Origin: VRUE01 sp963720805
Lineage (GTDB): Bacteria; Actinomycetota; Thermoleophilia; Solirubrobacterales; 70-9
DNA: 64,000 bases
Direction: 5' to 3'
Assembly (NCBI GenBank): GCA_963720805.1
Contig: CAVRGT010000010.1
Coordinates: 248,001-312,000, forward strand
Positions 22,935 to 33,235 of this stretch are shown one piece after another. Under the pieces are notes generated by a model. The model saw only the letters and a program-made list of their open reading frames with translations. It was not told the origin of the DNA and made no database searches. Positions within the stretch are counted from its first letter, which is position 1; every line of letters begins with the position of its first letter. The position numbers and the translations under genes are program-made.

Positions 22935-23902
22935 GGATTGAGTTGAACGGCCGGGGGGCTGAGTTGCCGGAGGGGGCGACGCTGGCCGATGCCGCTCGTG
23001 CCGCCGGTGCCGAGGAGGCTCGCGGCGTGGCGGTCGCGCTCGACGGCGAGGTTGCCCCGCGCGGCGAGTGGGCCCAGATGCCCCTGGCGGAGGGCAGCAA
23101 GGTCGAGGTGCTGGCGGCGATCCAGGGCGGCGCCGAGGGGTGGGAGCTCGGTGGGCAGGCCTGGAGCTCCCGCCTGATCGCCGGCACCGGCGGTTTCCGC
23201 TCGCTGGAGCAGATGGAGAGCGCGCTGGCGGCCTCCGGGGCGGAGATCGTCACCGTTGCCCTGCGCCGCATCGACCCCGATGCCAAGGGCTCGGTCCTCG
23301 ACGTGCTCGACAAGCTCGGGCTCGCCGTCCTGCCCAACACGGCCGGTTGCTACACCGCCCGCGACGCGGTCCGCACCGCCCAGCTCGCCCGCGAGGCCTT
23401 TGAGACCGACTGGATCAAGCTCGAGGTGATCGGCGACGACCGCACCCTCTTCCCCGATGCGGTCGAGCTGCTCGATGCGGCAGAGACCCTGGTCGGCGAG
23501 GGCTTCACCGTCCTTCCCTACACCAACGACGACCCAATCCTCGCCCGCCGCCTCGAGGAGGCCGGCTGCGACGCGGTGATGCCGCTGGGTTCGCCGATCG
23601 GCTCCGGCGCCGGCATCCGCAACCCGTACAACATCGCGATCATCACTGAGCGCGCCGGCGTGCCCGTGATCCTCGACGCCGGCATCGGCACCGCCTCCGA
23701 CGCCGCCCTGGCGATGGAGCTGGGCTGCTCGGCCGTGATGGCGGCCAGCTCGATCTTCGGCGCTGCCGATTCCGTGGCGATGGCCACCGCCCTGCGGCTC
23801 GGTGTCGAGGCGGGGTATGCCGCCCGCGGCGCCGGGCGCATCCCCCGCCGCACCCACGCCGAGGCGTCCACCCCTGAGCAGGGCTTGCCCGAACTTTCCT
23901 GA
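22931..23902 (+). CDS. fused sulfur carrier / thiazole synthase (ThiS-ThiG)
   Basis: A 323-residue fusion. Residues 1-67 are the ubiquitin-like sulfur carrier ThiS, ending in the diagnostic Gly-Gly (AIQGG at 63-67). After a short linker, residues 75-323 are the ThiG barrel (WSSRLIAGTGGFRS, VLPNTAGCYTARDA, active-site Lys163 in DWIKLEVIGD, MPLGSPIGSGAGI, ILDAGIGTASDAA). Together they build the thiamine thiazole from deoxyxylulose phosphate, dehydroglycine and sulfur. In the fusion the Gly-Gly is internal, so the thiocarboxylate would need processing or another mechanism. The start is GTG overlapping the thiO stop. Confidence 0.93.
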   Translation: MRIELNGRGAELPEGATLADAARAAGAEEARGVAVALDGEVAPRGEWAQMPLAEGSKVEVLAAIQGGAEGWELGGQAWSSRLIAGTGGFRSLEQMESALAASGAEIVTVALRRIDPDAKGSVLDVLDKLGLAVLPNTAGCYTARDAVRTAQLAREAFETDWIKLEVIGDDRTLFPDAVELLDAAETLVGEGFTVLPYTNDDPILARRLEEAGCDAVMPLGSPIGSGAGIRNPYNIAIITERAGVPVILDAGIGTASDAALAMELGCSAVMAASSIFGAADSVAMATALRLGVEAGYAARGAGRIPRRTHAEASTPEQGLPELS

Positions 23903-23947
23903 CCGCAAGTCCGAGTTCCCCGGCGCCCGTCTACCATGAGCGGCCAC

Positions 23948-24021
23948 GCCCCCGTAGCTCAGTTGGTTAGAGCGGCGGCCTTTTAAGCCGCGCGGCGCGG
24001 GTTCGAATCCCGCCGGGGGCA
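23948..24021 (+). tRNA. tRNA-Lys (anticodon TTT)
   Basis: Acceptor GCCCCCG/CGGGGGC, D stem GCTC/GAGC, anticodon stem GCGGC/GCCGC with loop CTTTTAA, T stem GCGGG/CCCGC with TTCGAAT, discriminator A. It lies three bases before the start of the LOG gene. Confidence 0.95.
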
Positions 24022-24023
24022 CT

Positions 24024-24734
24024 TTGGCCGGGTCGAACGGGAGTGAGGGGGCAAGGCGCGACGAGCTGCTGCTCCGTACGCCCTGCGATGTCGAGGAGCA
24101 GGACGATCTGCGCCTCGGGCGCATTCACGATGAGATCGAGCGCGGCTTCGACGCCCTGCGCGACATCGATGACGGCGTGACGATCTTTGGCTCGGCCCGG
24201 ATTGGCGAGGGCCACCGCTGGTACGAGCTCTGCCGCGAGGTCGCGGCCTGCCTGGTCGACCACGGCTTCTCGATCATCACCGGCGGCGGCCCCGGCCTGA
24301 TGGAGGCGGCCAACCGCGCCGCCGCCGAGGCCGGCGGCCTCTCAGTCGGACTCAACATCCAGCTGCCGCACGAGCAGCAGACCAACCCCTACGTCAACCG
24401 CGCGCTCGAGTTCCACTACTTCTTCGCCCGCAAGCTGATGTTCGTGCGCTACGCCCGTGCCTTCGTGATCATGCCGGGCGGCTTCGGCACCCTCGACGAG
24501 ATGTTCGAGTGCCTGACCCTGATCCAGACCAACCGGATCAAGCACTTCCCGACGATCCTGGTCGACTCCGAGCACTGGCGACCCCTGCTCGACTGGATCG
24601 ACCACGGCCTCGAGGACGACGGCATGATCACCGCTGCCGACAAGGAGCTGCTGGTTGTCGTCGACAGCCCCGACGAGGTCTGCGAGCACGTGCAGCGGGC
24701 AAGCTCGAAGCAGAAGCAGCTGGCCGCCTCTTGA
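24024..24734 (+). CDS. LOG-family phosphoribohydrolase-like protein (TIGR00730 type)
   Basis: A 236-residue Rossmann-fold protein with the two LOG signatures GGGPGLMEAANRAA and PGGFGTLDEMFE, preceded by VTIFGSARIGEGHRWYE. Family members remove ribose phosphate from nucleotide substrates such as cytokinin nucleotides or AMP; the substrate here is unknown. The start is TTG immediately after tRNA-Lys. The 3' end (DDGMITAADKELLVVVDSPD onward) recurs 5 kb downstream as a fragment, so this gene marks the left edge of a duplicated site. Confidence 0.85.
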   Translation: MAGSNGSEGARRDELLLRTPCDVEEQDDLRLGRIHDEIERGFDALRDIDDGVTIFGSARIGEGHRWYELCREVAACLVDHGFSIITGGGPGLMEAANRAAAEAGGLSVGLNIQLPHEQQTNPYVNRALEFHYFFARKLMFVRYARAFVIMPGGFGTLDEMFECLTLIQTNRIKHFPTILVDSEHWRPLLDWIDHGLEDDGMITAADKELLVVVDSPDEVCEHVQRASSKQKQLAAS

Positions 24735-24856
24735 GGGCGGCTTCGATGCAACCGTCTCGGCGGCGACTCGCAGGGCTCCCGCCGAGGGCGCTGGTAGGTT
24801 CGGCGAACCGGCCTCGGAACACCACCGGGTCTGTGGTTGAGGTGGTCGGGCATCTG

Positions 24857-25861
24857 ATGGCAAGCCGTCCGAACATTCAACCGGTTATCGGAGAGCGTCC
24901 TGAGGGACGTCGCGAGCGGTGGAAAAAGGCGGCGCTCACCAACGGCGATGCCACCGCCGCGGTGATAACCGGCGACGCCCTGGAGAGCCTGGCGCGGTTT
25001 CCGGACGAGAGCTTCAACACGGTCGTCACCTCGCCCCCCTACTACTGGGCGCGCGACTACGACGTCGATGGCCAGATCGGCCACGAGGACACGGTTGAGG
25101 CCTACGTAGAGGCTCTTGCCGACGTCTTCGACGAAGTGATGCGGGTTCTCCACCCAGACGGTGTTTTCTACCTCAACGTGGGTGACACCTACTACTCGGG
25201 CAATGGACAGCCGCACGGTGAAGATCCACGCAGCCCGTCGCGGAATTTCATCCGCAAGAAACTGAGGCCGGTCGATCAGTCGGGGTGGGGGATTCCGAAG
25301 AAGAGCATGATCGGCGTTCCCTGGAAGATCGCCTTTGAGCTGCAGCAGCGCGGCTGGACCCTGCGCAGCGACATCATCTGGAATCGTGTCAATGCCTTCG
25401 TCGAGCCGACCGCGCGCGACCGACCCCACCGTCAGTACGAGCACGTCTTCCTCTTTTCCAAGAGCCGCTGGTACTCGTATGACCGCAGTCGCCTCGACGG
25501 CGATCAGGACGTCTGGACAATTCCGATCGAGCGCGGGCGGCGCAGTGAGCACAACGCGGCTTTCCCGCGCGAGCTGGTGCGGCGCTGCGTGCTCACCGGC
25601 TCTCCGCCCGGCGGCAGCGTGCTCGATCCATTTGTAGGCAGCGGGACCACACTGGAGATGTCGCTGGAGTTGGGCAGGAACTGTGTGGGTATAGACCTCA
25701 GCAGTGAGTACACGAACGCGATCATCCAGCGGCTGAAAGTGGAGGGTTGCAAGCGAGCGACCTGGAAGGCGGCGATGGAGTCGATCGACCCTGAACCTGT
25801 TGCTTGGGAGGACTGGGGCGGTAATCGCCAGAACTTCCGCAAGCCGCGCCGTAAGGCCTGA
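24857..25861 (+). CDS. DNA methyltransferase, beta-class, likely N4-cytosine
   Basis: A 334-residue enzyme. The catalytic motif TSPPY (58-62) comes before the SAM-binding motif DPFVGSGTT (257-265), which is the beta-class order. SPPY rather than DPPY favours N4-cytosine over N6-adenine. NVGDTYYSG and PHRQYEHVFLFSK are typical of this group. The first gene of an accessory block, it ends 11 bp before a McrB-like gene. It therefore probably protects the host site against the McrBC-type nuclease, or marks the DNA that nuclease reads. No specificity can be inferred. Confidence 0.85.
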   Translation: MASRPNIQPVIGERPEGRRERWKKAALTNGDATAAVITGDALESLARFPDESFNTVVTSPPYYWARDYDVDGQIGHEDTVEAYVEALADVFDEVMRVLHPDGVFYLNVGDTYYSGNGQPHGEDPRSPSRNFIRKKLRPVDQSGWGIPKKSMIGVPWKIAFELQQRGWTLRSDIIWNRVNAFVEPTARDRPHRQYEHVFLFSKSRWYSYDRSRLDGDQDVWTIPIERGRRSEHNAAFPRELVRRCVLTGSPPGGSVLDPFVGSGTTLEMSLELGRNCVGIDLSSEYTNAIIQRLKVEGCKRATWKAAMESIDPEPVAWEDWGGNRQNFRKPRRKA

Positions 25862-25872
25862 GAGCAGGCGGC

Positions 25873-28065
25873 ATGCGCTTCTTCTCGATCGATCGCATCA
25901 AGGCCGCGATCGAGCACCTTGAGAATTACGACTCGAAGTGGGTTCTGATCCCGCTGATCTTCGCGGTCAACGGCGTTGGAGAGGAGGGGCCGGTTCGCGT
26001 CCAGGGAGCCGGCAAGGCGGGCACCGACGCCTTCTTCGACGAGTACTTCAGCGGCAAGGCGATCGGGCTGGACCCGTTCCCCAACGGGGCCAGCACCCTG
26101 CGCCCGCGGTTCAGTGAGATCAAGGGCAACCTGGCGAGCCCCGGCGACTACGTCGTCCACCAGCGGCAGAAGCTATGGGGAAACCAGTACTCGAGGAACG
26201 GCTACAACATGCTGCGGGACAAGGATCTGATCCTTGATCACAAAAGCTCCACCTGGCAGATCGACCCGAGCTTCTGGGCCGTGTGGCAGGCGGAACTGCC
26301 GTCCTCGTTTCGCTTCGAGGAGCTCCTCGTCTGGCTGTTCTCATTCTCCGGCATTGCCGACGAGGTCCAAGATTGGGAGGAGTTGTCGAATGCCTTTCAG
26401 GAACGGACTCTTGGGCCCGGCGGCCGCTTCCCCTCCGGATACGAGGTCCGGTTCAGGGTCTCGGGAGACGTTCCATGGCCCGGCGACCTGCTCGATGAGC
26501 GTCCGAGCGACGAGGAGTTCCGGGAAGCGCTGATGCCAAGCCTGAAGGGCCTCACTCATGACTCGGTCTGGCTCAGGGAACGGTTCGACGAGTGGAGCAA
26601 GGATCGCGAATTTCCGGACGGCGACGAAAAGCATCATCTAGAGATGCAGGGTGAGTTCGCCGGTCTGCTCTCCGAGGAGAGCCTTGTATCGCCCGAGGAC
26701 TTCGACCTCGATCTCTTTCGCAAGTTGATTGCCGACAACTACGGCCATCCAGGCAACCAGGCAAATCTCAACCGCTACCTCAAGGAAACGGGAGAGCCAG
26801 GCGTCGCGCAACTGACACGAGCTATCTCGTACGTCCTGTACGGGGACGGAGATGAGGCCGAGCGGCTGGATGCGGTGACGGACGTGGACTCCGAGCTGCG
26901 TGTCTTCGGCCTGGGGGAGGCTGTTCTCACCAAGTGCCTTGCCATTGCCTTTCCCGAGCGTTGGCTTCCCCTGTTCATGTATGGGAGCAGCGAGGGCAAG
27001 GGGAAGAAGGACATCCTCGAGCTGCTCGAGGCTCGACTCGGGGATGACAGATCCATGAGCATGGGCGAAAAGGCAGTGCGCTCGAACGACGCTTTGCGTG
27101 AACGCACCGAGCCCCTCGCGCCGGAAGAGCCCTGGGTTCAGGCCTCCTTTCTGTGGTGGCTTCGCACCTATGGAAGCGATCCGGTCAATCTCGCCAGCGA
27201 GCTGCATCTGGACGAGCGCTGGTTCAAGGAGGTCGGCGAGCTGCTCGAGGACAAGCGACAGGTGATCTTTTACGGGCCGCCGGGAACTGGCAAGACCTTC
27301 GTAGCGCAGAGGTTCGCCGAGTGGTACGCCGACGACGACTGCGTGGAGACCGTCCAGTTCCATCCCTCCTATACGTACGAGGACTTCGTGCAGGGCTTTC
27401 GGCCGGTGAAAGGAGAAGGGGGGAAGGTCGACTTCGATCTGCAGCCCGGCCCCCTTCTGAACCTGGCCAAGACAGCCAAGAAGACCGGCAAGCAGTGCGT
27501 GCTGCTGATCGACGAGATCAACCGGGGCAACCTGGCGAAGATCTTCGGCGAGCTCTACTACCTACTCGAGTACAGGGACGAAGACATCAGGCTCCAGTAC
27601 GGCGACAAGTTCCGTCTGCCGGAGAACCTCGTTCTGATCGGCACGATGAACACCGCCGACCGTTCGATCGCCTTCATCGACGCAGCGTTGCGCCGGCGCT
27701 TCCATTTCGTTCCCTTCTTCCCCGACGAGTGGCCAGTAAAAGGCCTCCTGGCGCGCTGGCTTGAGGCGAACAAGCCCGAGATGGTCTACGTCGCCGAGCT
27801 GCTCGATGCGGCGAACGAGCTCCTCGACGAGCGCGACTTCCAGATCGGGCCAGCGCATTTCATGACCGACAAGCTCGACGACGAATGGTTGGAGATGATC
27901 TGGAAGTACTCCGTCATCCCCTATCTCGAGGAGCATTTCTTCGACGAATCGGAGCGCGTCGGCGATTTCGATCTGGAAAGACTCCTTGCCAAGGTCCAAG
28001 ACGACGGGAGCGGAACGGATGCAATCGCTGAGGCTGCCCCAGCTGACGGAGTGGGAACCGACTGA
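25873..28065 (+). CDS. mcrB: McrB-like AAA+ GTPase of a restriction system
   Basis: A 730-residue protein. The motor is C-terminal: Walker A GPPGTGKT (468-475), Walker B VLLIDE (543-548) followed by INRGN, and the McrB nucleotide signature MNTADRS (592-598), with ALRRRFHF beyond. The N-terminal 450 residues do not resemble the E. coli McrB methylcytosine reader and are probably a different target-recognition region; around 280-390 there is a helical segment with FGLGEAVLTKCLAIAFPE. McrB motors drive a McrC nuclease, encoded next with a 47-bp overlap. Confidence 0.9.
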   Translation: MRFFSIDRIKAAIEHLENYDSKWVLIPLIFAVNGVGEEGPVRVQGAGKAGTDAFFDEYFSGKAIGLDPFPNGASTLRPRFSEIKGNLASPGDYVVHQRQKLWGNQYSRNGYNMLRDKDLILDHKSSTWQIDPSFWAVWQAELPSSFRFEELLVWLFSFSGIADEVQDWEELSNAFQERTLGPGGRFPSGYEVRFRVSGDVPWPGDLLDERPSDEEFREALMPSLKGLTHDSVWLRERFDEWSKDREFPDGDEKHHLEMQGEFAGLLSEESLVSPEDFDLDLFRKLIADNYGHPGNQANLNRYLKETGEPGVAQLTRAISYVLYGDGDEAERLDAVTDVDSELRVFGLGEAVLTKCLAIAFPERWLPLFMYGSSEGKGKKDILELLEARLGDDRSMSMGEKAVRSNDALRERTEPLAPEEPWVQASFLWWLRTYGSDPVNLASELHLDERWFKEVGELLEDKRQVIFYGPPGTGKTFVAQRFAEWYADDDCVETVQFHPSYTYEDFVQGFRPVKGEGGKVDFDLQPGPLLNLAKTAKKTGKQCVLLIDEINRGNLAKIFGELYYLLEYRDEDIRLQYGDKFRLPENLVLIGTMNTADRSIAFIDAALRRRFHFVPFFPDEWPVKGLLARWLEANKPEMVYVAELLDAANELLDERDFQIGPAHFMTDKLDDEWLEMIWKYSVIPYLEEHFFDESERVGDFDLERLLAKVQDDGSGTDAIAEAAPADGVGTD

Positions 28066-29341
28066 GGTCGCCCTCCGTCCCGAACAGGCCGCGGATCTGC
28101 AGGCCCTTCGGGATGCTCGCCTGAAGGTGGAGGTGACGGGGCGCCCGGGGATGTTTCGGATCACCCCGAGCAGCGTCGTCGGGGTGGTCCGTTCCTCCTC
28201 GGTCGAGGTGCTGATCCGACCCAAGATCCCGGTCGAGCGCCTCTTCGAGCTGCTCTCGTACTCGGGCGGCCTGAGCTTTTCCAGCGAGACGGCCGGCCTC
28301 GACCCTGAGGCGAACATCGTCGAAAGCTTCGCCGCCGCCTACCTCTCGGCGGCCGGAAGGGTCCTTTCGCGAGGCCCGCTTCAGGGATACGTCCCGCGGG
28401 AAGAGGCCTCGAGCACATTTCGGGGTCGGCTGCGCGCCGGCGACCAGGTGAGGCGCCATCTCGGCCTGGCGCTCCCGGTCGAGATGAGCTACGACGACTT
28501 CACCATCGACATCGAGGAGAACAGGCTGCTGAAGGCCGCCTTCCTGCGCCTCAGCAGGCTGCCGATCCGCCGGGGGCGGCTGCGCCGCGGGATCGACGAG
28601 GCGCTGGCGGCGCTGGCGGAAGTAGGTGCGCCACGCTACTCGTCCCGACACCTTCCAAAGATCTCCTTCACCCGGCTGAACCGGCACTACCGGACTCCAA
28701 TCGAGCTCGCCGAGCTGATCCTGCGGAGCTCGTCGATCGAGCTGCGGGCGGGGAAGACGATGGTCGGCCAGTTCCTGGTCGACATGAACGATCTCTTCGA
28801 GGACTTCCTTTTCACCGCAATCGGCCGGCGCCTGGCGCGCGGACCGCGGTGGGTGCACGGAAGACAACTCTTCCTCGATGCCAATCGACGGGTGGGGATG
28901 AATCCTGACCTCTCCTTGTGGGGGGGTGATCGCTGTCTCTTCGTCGGCGACGCCAAGTACAAGCGCACCGACAGCGGGGAGAGCGCCGACCTCTATCAGC
29001 TCCTCGCCTACTGCCTAGCGGCGGGTGTGCCAGAAGGGCTCCTGCTCTACGCGGAGGCGGCGAGCCCGGTGGCACACTTCGTCGAGGAGGCCGGTGTGAG
29101 CCTTCGCGTCGAGGGAGTGGATCTCGGCGCGCCGCTTCCACAGCTCGAAGCCCGGATCGATGAGGTCGCTGCGCTAGTGGCGAAGATGGCGATGCTTGGT
29201 GAAGACCATCGTCACGCCGGCCTCTTCGCAGGCCGCGATCACGTCGCCATCGCGCTTCGAGCCGCCGGGCTGGATCACCGCGGTAGAGCCGGCTTGGAGC
29301 GCCAGCTCGGGGCCGTCGGCGAAGGGGAAGAAGGCGTCTGA
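28019..29341 (+). CDS. mcrC: McrC-like nuclease subunit
   Basis: A 440-residue partner of McrB. The N-terminal beta-rich region ends in VLIRPKIPVERLFELLSYS, as in McrC. The PD-(D/E)xK nuclease is seen as PDLSLWGGDRCLFVGDAKYK, followed by YQLLAYCLA. The last 55 residues or so (after VAALVAKM) are translated from the antisense strand of the purH fragment, so the gene has lost or swapped its native end at the duplication junction. It may still work, since the catalytic core is complete. Confidence 0.88.
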   Translation: MQSLRLPQLTEWEPTEVALRPEQAADLQALRDARLKVEVTGRPGMFRITPSSVVGVVRSSSVEVLIRPKIPVERLFELLSYSGGLSFSSETAGLDPEANIVESFAAAYLSAAGRVLSRGPLQGYVPREEASSTFRGRLRAGDQVRRHLGLALPVEMSYDDFTIDIEENRLLKAAFLRLSRLPIRRGRLRRGIDEALAALAEVGAPRYSSRHLPKISFTRLNRHYRTPIELAELILRSSSIELRAGKTMVGQFLVDMNDLFEDFLFTAIGRRLARGPRWVHGRQLFLDANRRVGMNPDLSLWGGDRCLFVGDAKYKRTDSGESADLYQLLAYCLAAGVPEGLLLYAEAASPVAHFVEEAGVSLRVEGVDLGAPLPQLEARIDEVAALVAKMAMLGEDHRHAGLFAGRDHVAIALRAAGLDHRGRAGLERQLGAVGEGEEGV

Positions 29342-29640
29342 GGCGACGGCCGAGTTGGCGAGCAAGGCGCTCGCGTCCTCGCCGCGGGCGTCGCGGCACT
29401 TCTCGACCGCGAGGCGGACCGAGTCGACGCGGCTCATCTGACCGGCGCCGATGCCGAGCGTGGCGGACGACGGTCCAGGCGAAGCACATGTCGTCCCACT
29501 GCTGGTCCGTCGGCTCGGACTTGGTGACGACCTCCATGATCTCGCGCGGCTCGGGGTCGCCGTCGCGGTCCTGGATCAGCAAGCCGCCCATCACTCGTTT
29601 GACGTCGCGTTCGCCCGGTTCGCGCTGGCGGCGCTCCTCC
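29174..29640 (-). pseudogene. duplicated 3' fragment of purH
   Basis: Nearly identical to the last ~155 codons of the intact purH at 31.6 kb, including the terminal KHRHLRH and stop. Relative to the intact copy about 41 bp are missing between two CGTGGCG direct repeats (near 29463), which breaks the frame. The 5' end is cut at about 29640, exactly where a fragment of the LOG gene begins. It carries no promoter and cannot make the N-terminal domain. Confidence 0.9.
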
Positions 29641-29771
29641 TCGAGGACGATGGCATGATCGGCCCCGAGGACAAGGAGCTGCTCGTCGTCGTCGACACCC
29701 CCGACGAGGTCTGCGAGCACGTGCAGCGGGCGAGCTCGAAGCAGAAAGAGCTGGCGCAGCAGGCGGGTTAG
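29641..29771 (+). pseudogene. duplicated 3' fragment of the LOG-family gene
   Basis: Matches the last ~40 codons of the LOG gene at 24.7 kb (DDGMIGPEDKELLVVVDTPD, then EVCEHVQRASSKQKEL) with its own stop. It begins right at the break of the purH fragment, through a short GAGGAC/CTCCTC microhomology, and ends against hipA. No start codon belonging to it can be assigned. Confidence 0.85.
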
Positions 29772-31081
29772 CGCGGCCGCAGCTCGAGCCGCAGGGTGTC
29801 GCCGATCGTGGAGGCCATGCGGTCCGGCACCTTCGCCTCATTTGCGTAGTCGAGCCAATCCGCAACTGCCGCGGCGACCTCGTCGACGATCGAGAGCGCC
29901 TTGTTCCGCTGCATCGAGACCACCTCGGCGCACTGGAGGAAGTCGTCGGTGACAAAGCCATCCCGCTTGCCGTTTAGTGACATCTGGTGCCGGTTGGTCC
30001 ACTCGCCGTCGCTGCGGTAGTTGTAGGTGACGTCGAAGGCGGGGGAGAGCGACCACTCGCCGGCCCGGTCCATCAGGAAGGCGATGTTCTTCACGTGGTC
30101 GTCCTGATTGCGGGCGATGACGTTGAACGCGGTGCGGCGGAACTGCTGCTCGATCACCGCCATCGGCAGGCCCAGCTCGCGGAGCGTCATCAGCGCCTGC
30201 TCATAGGAGTAGGCGCCCGCTTGGTTGAAGTCGAAGTGCCGCAGCGCTCCCAGCGATTGCATGTGCAGCTTGGCGTTGCCGGTGGGCCGGTCGAAGCGGC
30301 GCGTCATGAAGTGGCGCCGCCCGTTCTCTTCGAACAGCCGGCAGGGCGCCATCTCGATCCCTGCCGCCGCGGCCATGCGGGAGTAGGCGAACTCGACCGC
30401 GCCGTAGCCTTCGGGGTCGTTGAAGCGCTCCCTGTCGCGGTTTGCTTTGACGCCATCGAACTTCAGCAGCCAATGCTCGAAGCCGGGGTCGGTGGCGACC
30501 TGCCCGGAGCGGACCTCGTTGGTCGCCGGGTTCCAGGCGATCATCGCCTTCGCCCGCGCCCCCCCGGCGGACATCCCGACGCTGAGGATCTCGAGCAGGC
30601 CGGCTTCCTCGTTGCCCGGCGCCAGCGAGGTCTCGAAGCCGTCGCGCTCGGCGAGGATCCGGGAAGCCAGCTCGACCAGCTCACCGACCTGGATGTCCCC
30701 CTCGACGCTGGGTTCCGGCCCCTTGACCGGCGCGAACTCGAGTGCGCCAGCACCTCGTCGCCCCATGTAACAGAGCCGCTCGACCGCGTTCGCGCTCTCC
30801 GGCCCGCGCCCCTTGCGGGCCAGCCAGGTGTTGATCAGGGCATTGCCGTAGCGGTCGGGCAGCGAGTCCGCCAGCATGCCGGGCAGGCCGCGAAAGGAAC
30901 GGTAGGAGAGCTCCGGGAACGAGTACGGCTCGGGCCGCAGCGGCATCGTCAGAGGCGAAACCTGGATTCCGCTGGCGGCAAACTCCGGCGTGTACTGGAA
31001 GACGGCGGTTTGCTCGCCGGGTTCCAGGGAGACGGCACCGATCGCGCGGCCCCAGAGCAGAACCTCGGCGTCTTCACTCAT
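29768..31081 (-). CDS. hipA: HipA-family serine/threonine kinase toxin
   Basis: A 437-residue protein with the HipA N-terminal lobe (GLPGMLADSLPDRYGNALI), an ATP-loop region AGGARAKAMI, HWLLKFDG, the catalytic segment VIARNQDDHVKNIAFL, and the metal-binding LSPAFDVTYN. HipA toxins phosphorylate aminoacyl-tRNA synthetases or related targets and are held inactive by HipB. All kinase residues look intact. It is preceded by and overlaps hipB (ATGA). Its 3' end overlaps the LOG gene fragment by 4 bp. Confidence 0.92.
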   Translation of the reverse strand: MSEDAEVLLWGRAIGAVSLEPGEQTAVFQYTPEFAASGIQVSPLTMPLRPEPYSFPELSYRSFRGLPGMLADSLPDRYGNALINTWLARKGRGPESANAVERLCYMGRRGAGALEFAPVKGPEPSVEGDIQVGELVELASRILAERDGFETSLAPGNEEAGLLEILSVGMSAGGARAKAMIAWNPATNEVRSGQVATDPGFEHWLLKFDGVKANRDRERFNDPEGYGAVEFAYSRMAAAAGIEMAPCRLFEENGRRHFMTRRFDRPTGNAKLHMQSLGALRHFDFNQAGAYSYEQALMTLRELGLPMAVIEQQFRRTAFNVIARNQDDHVKNIAFLMDRAGEWSLSPAFDVTYNYRSDGEWTNRHQMSLNGKRDGFVTDDFLQCAEVVSMQRNKALSIVDEVAAAVADWLDYANEAKVPDRMASTIGDTLRLELRPR

Positions 31082-31452
31082 CCGGTCCCGCCGGCCGCCG
31101 GCTCATCGCCCCAGTGCCACGGCCCCTTTTTCTCCTCCCCCTGTCCTCCTCGGGGGGATCGCGCGCGCTGCCGTCGCCGTCCTTGCAGGCGGATTCGCTC
31201 GATTGGGCTGGGGAGGGGTTCAGGCAGCAGTTGGTCGAGCGCCTCGAGCCGTCCCAGCGAACGAAGGACCCGGATGAGGCTGGTCGATTTCACCGGCTCG
31301 CCTGCCTCCAGCCTCTCGATCGTCGCCTTCGACACCCCTGCCTCCAGTGCCAGCCGCTCTTGACTCAGGTTCCGCTGCAAGCGAGTTTGGGCGAGGCGCT
31401 TGCCAAGCTCCTCGAGGACGGCGTCGTCATTGAGACTGGTTTCTATTTTCAT
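31078..31452 (-). CDS. hipB: HipB-like XRE-family antitoxin
   Basis: A 124-residue protein. The helix-turn-helix is clear: LGKRLAQTRLQRNLSQERLA, then LEAGVSKATIERLEAGEPV. The tail is basic and Gly-rich, longer than in E. coli HipB. It should bind the palindromes just upstream and repress the operon, with HipA as corepressor. First gene of the hipB-hipA pair. Confidence 0.9.
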   Translation of the reverse strand: MKIETSLNDDAVLEELGKRLAQTRLQRNLSQERLALEAGVSKATIERLEAGEPVKSTSLIRVLRSLGRLEALDQLLPEPLPSPIERIRLQGRRRQRARSPRGGQGEEKKGPWHWGDEPAAGGTG

Positions 31453-31618
31453 AACTCAACTCAACTGAAGAATTAAGTAATTATTTCGAGGATATCTCTG
31501 CAGATAAGCAGAGATATAAGAATAGCATCCGAAATTAAAATTGATTTGCTAAGTCAGCTTAAATGACGATTTAAGCTGATAATTAGCGATATCTCTGCAG
31601 ATAAGCAGAGTTAGCAAA

Positions 31619-31623
<5 letters not shown>
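31453..31623 (-). promoter_or_regulatory. AT-rich control region of hipBA with nested palindromes
   Basis: A sharply AT-rich gap in a high-GC genome. A 22-bp sequence starting ATATCTCTGCAGATAAGCAG occurs twice (31492 and 31589) as direct repeats; the first copy completes a perfect 10-bp-arm dyad (ATATCTCTGC/GCAGAGATAT). Between them TCAGCTTAAAT/ATTTAAGCTGA forms an 11-bp-arm hairpin, and ATTGATTTGCTAA/TTAGCAAATCAAT encloses the latter together with the second direct repeat. The outer arm runs into the purH stop codon. Probable HipB operators and promoter. Confidence 0.8.

Positions 31624-33227
<1,604 letters not shown>

Positions 33228-33235
<8 letters not shown>

Noticed and set aside
29174..29437. 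A second working purH gene
   Set aside because: Only the last third is present, it lacks start and N-terminal domain, and the frame is broken by a ~41-bp deletion.
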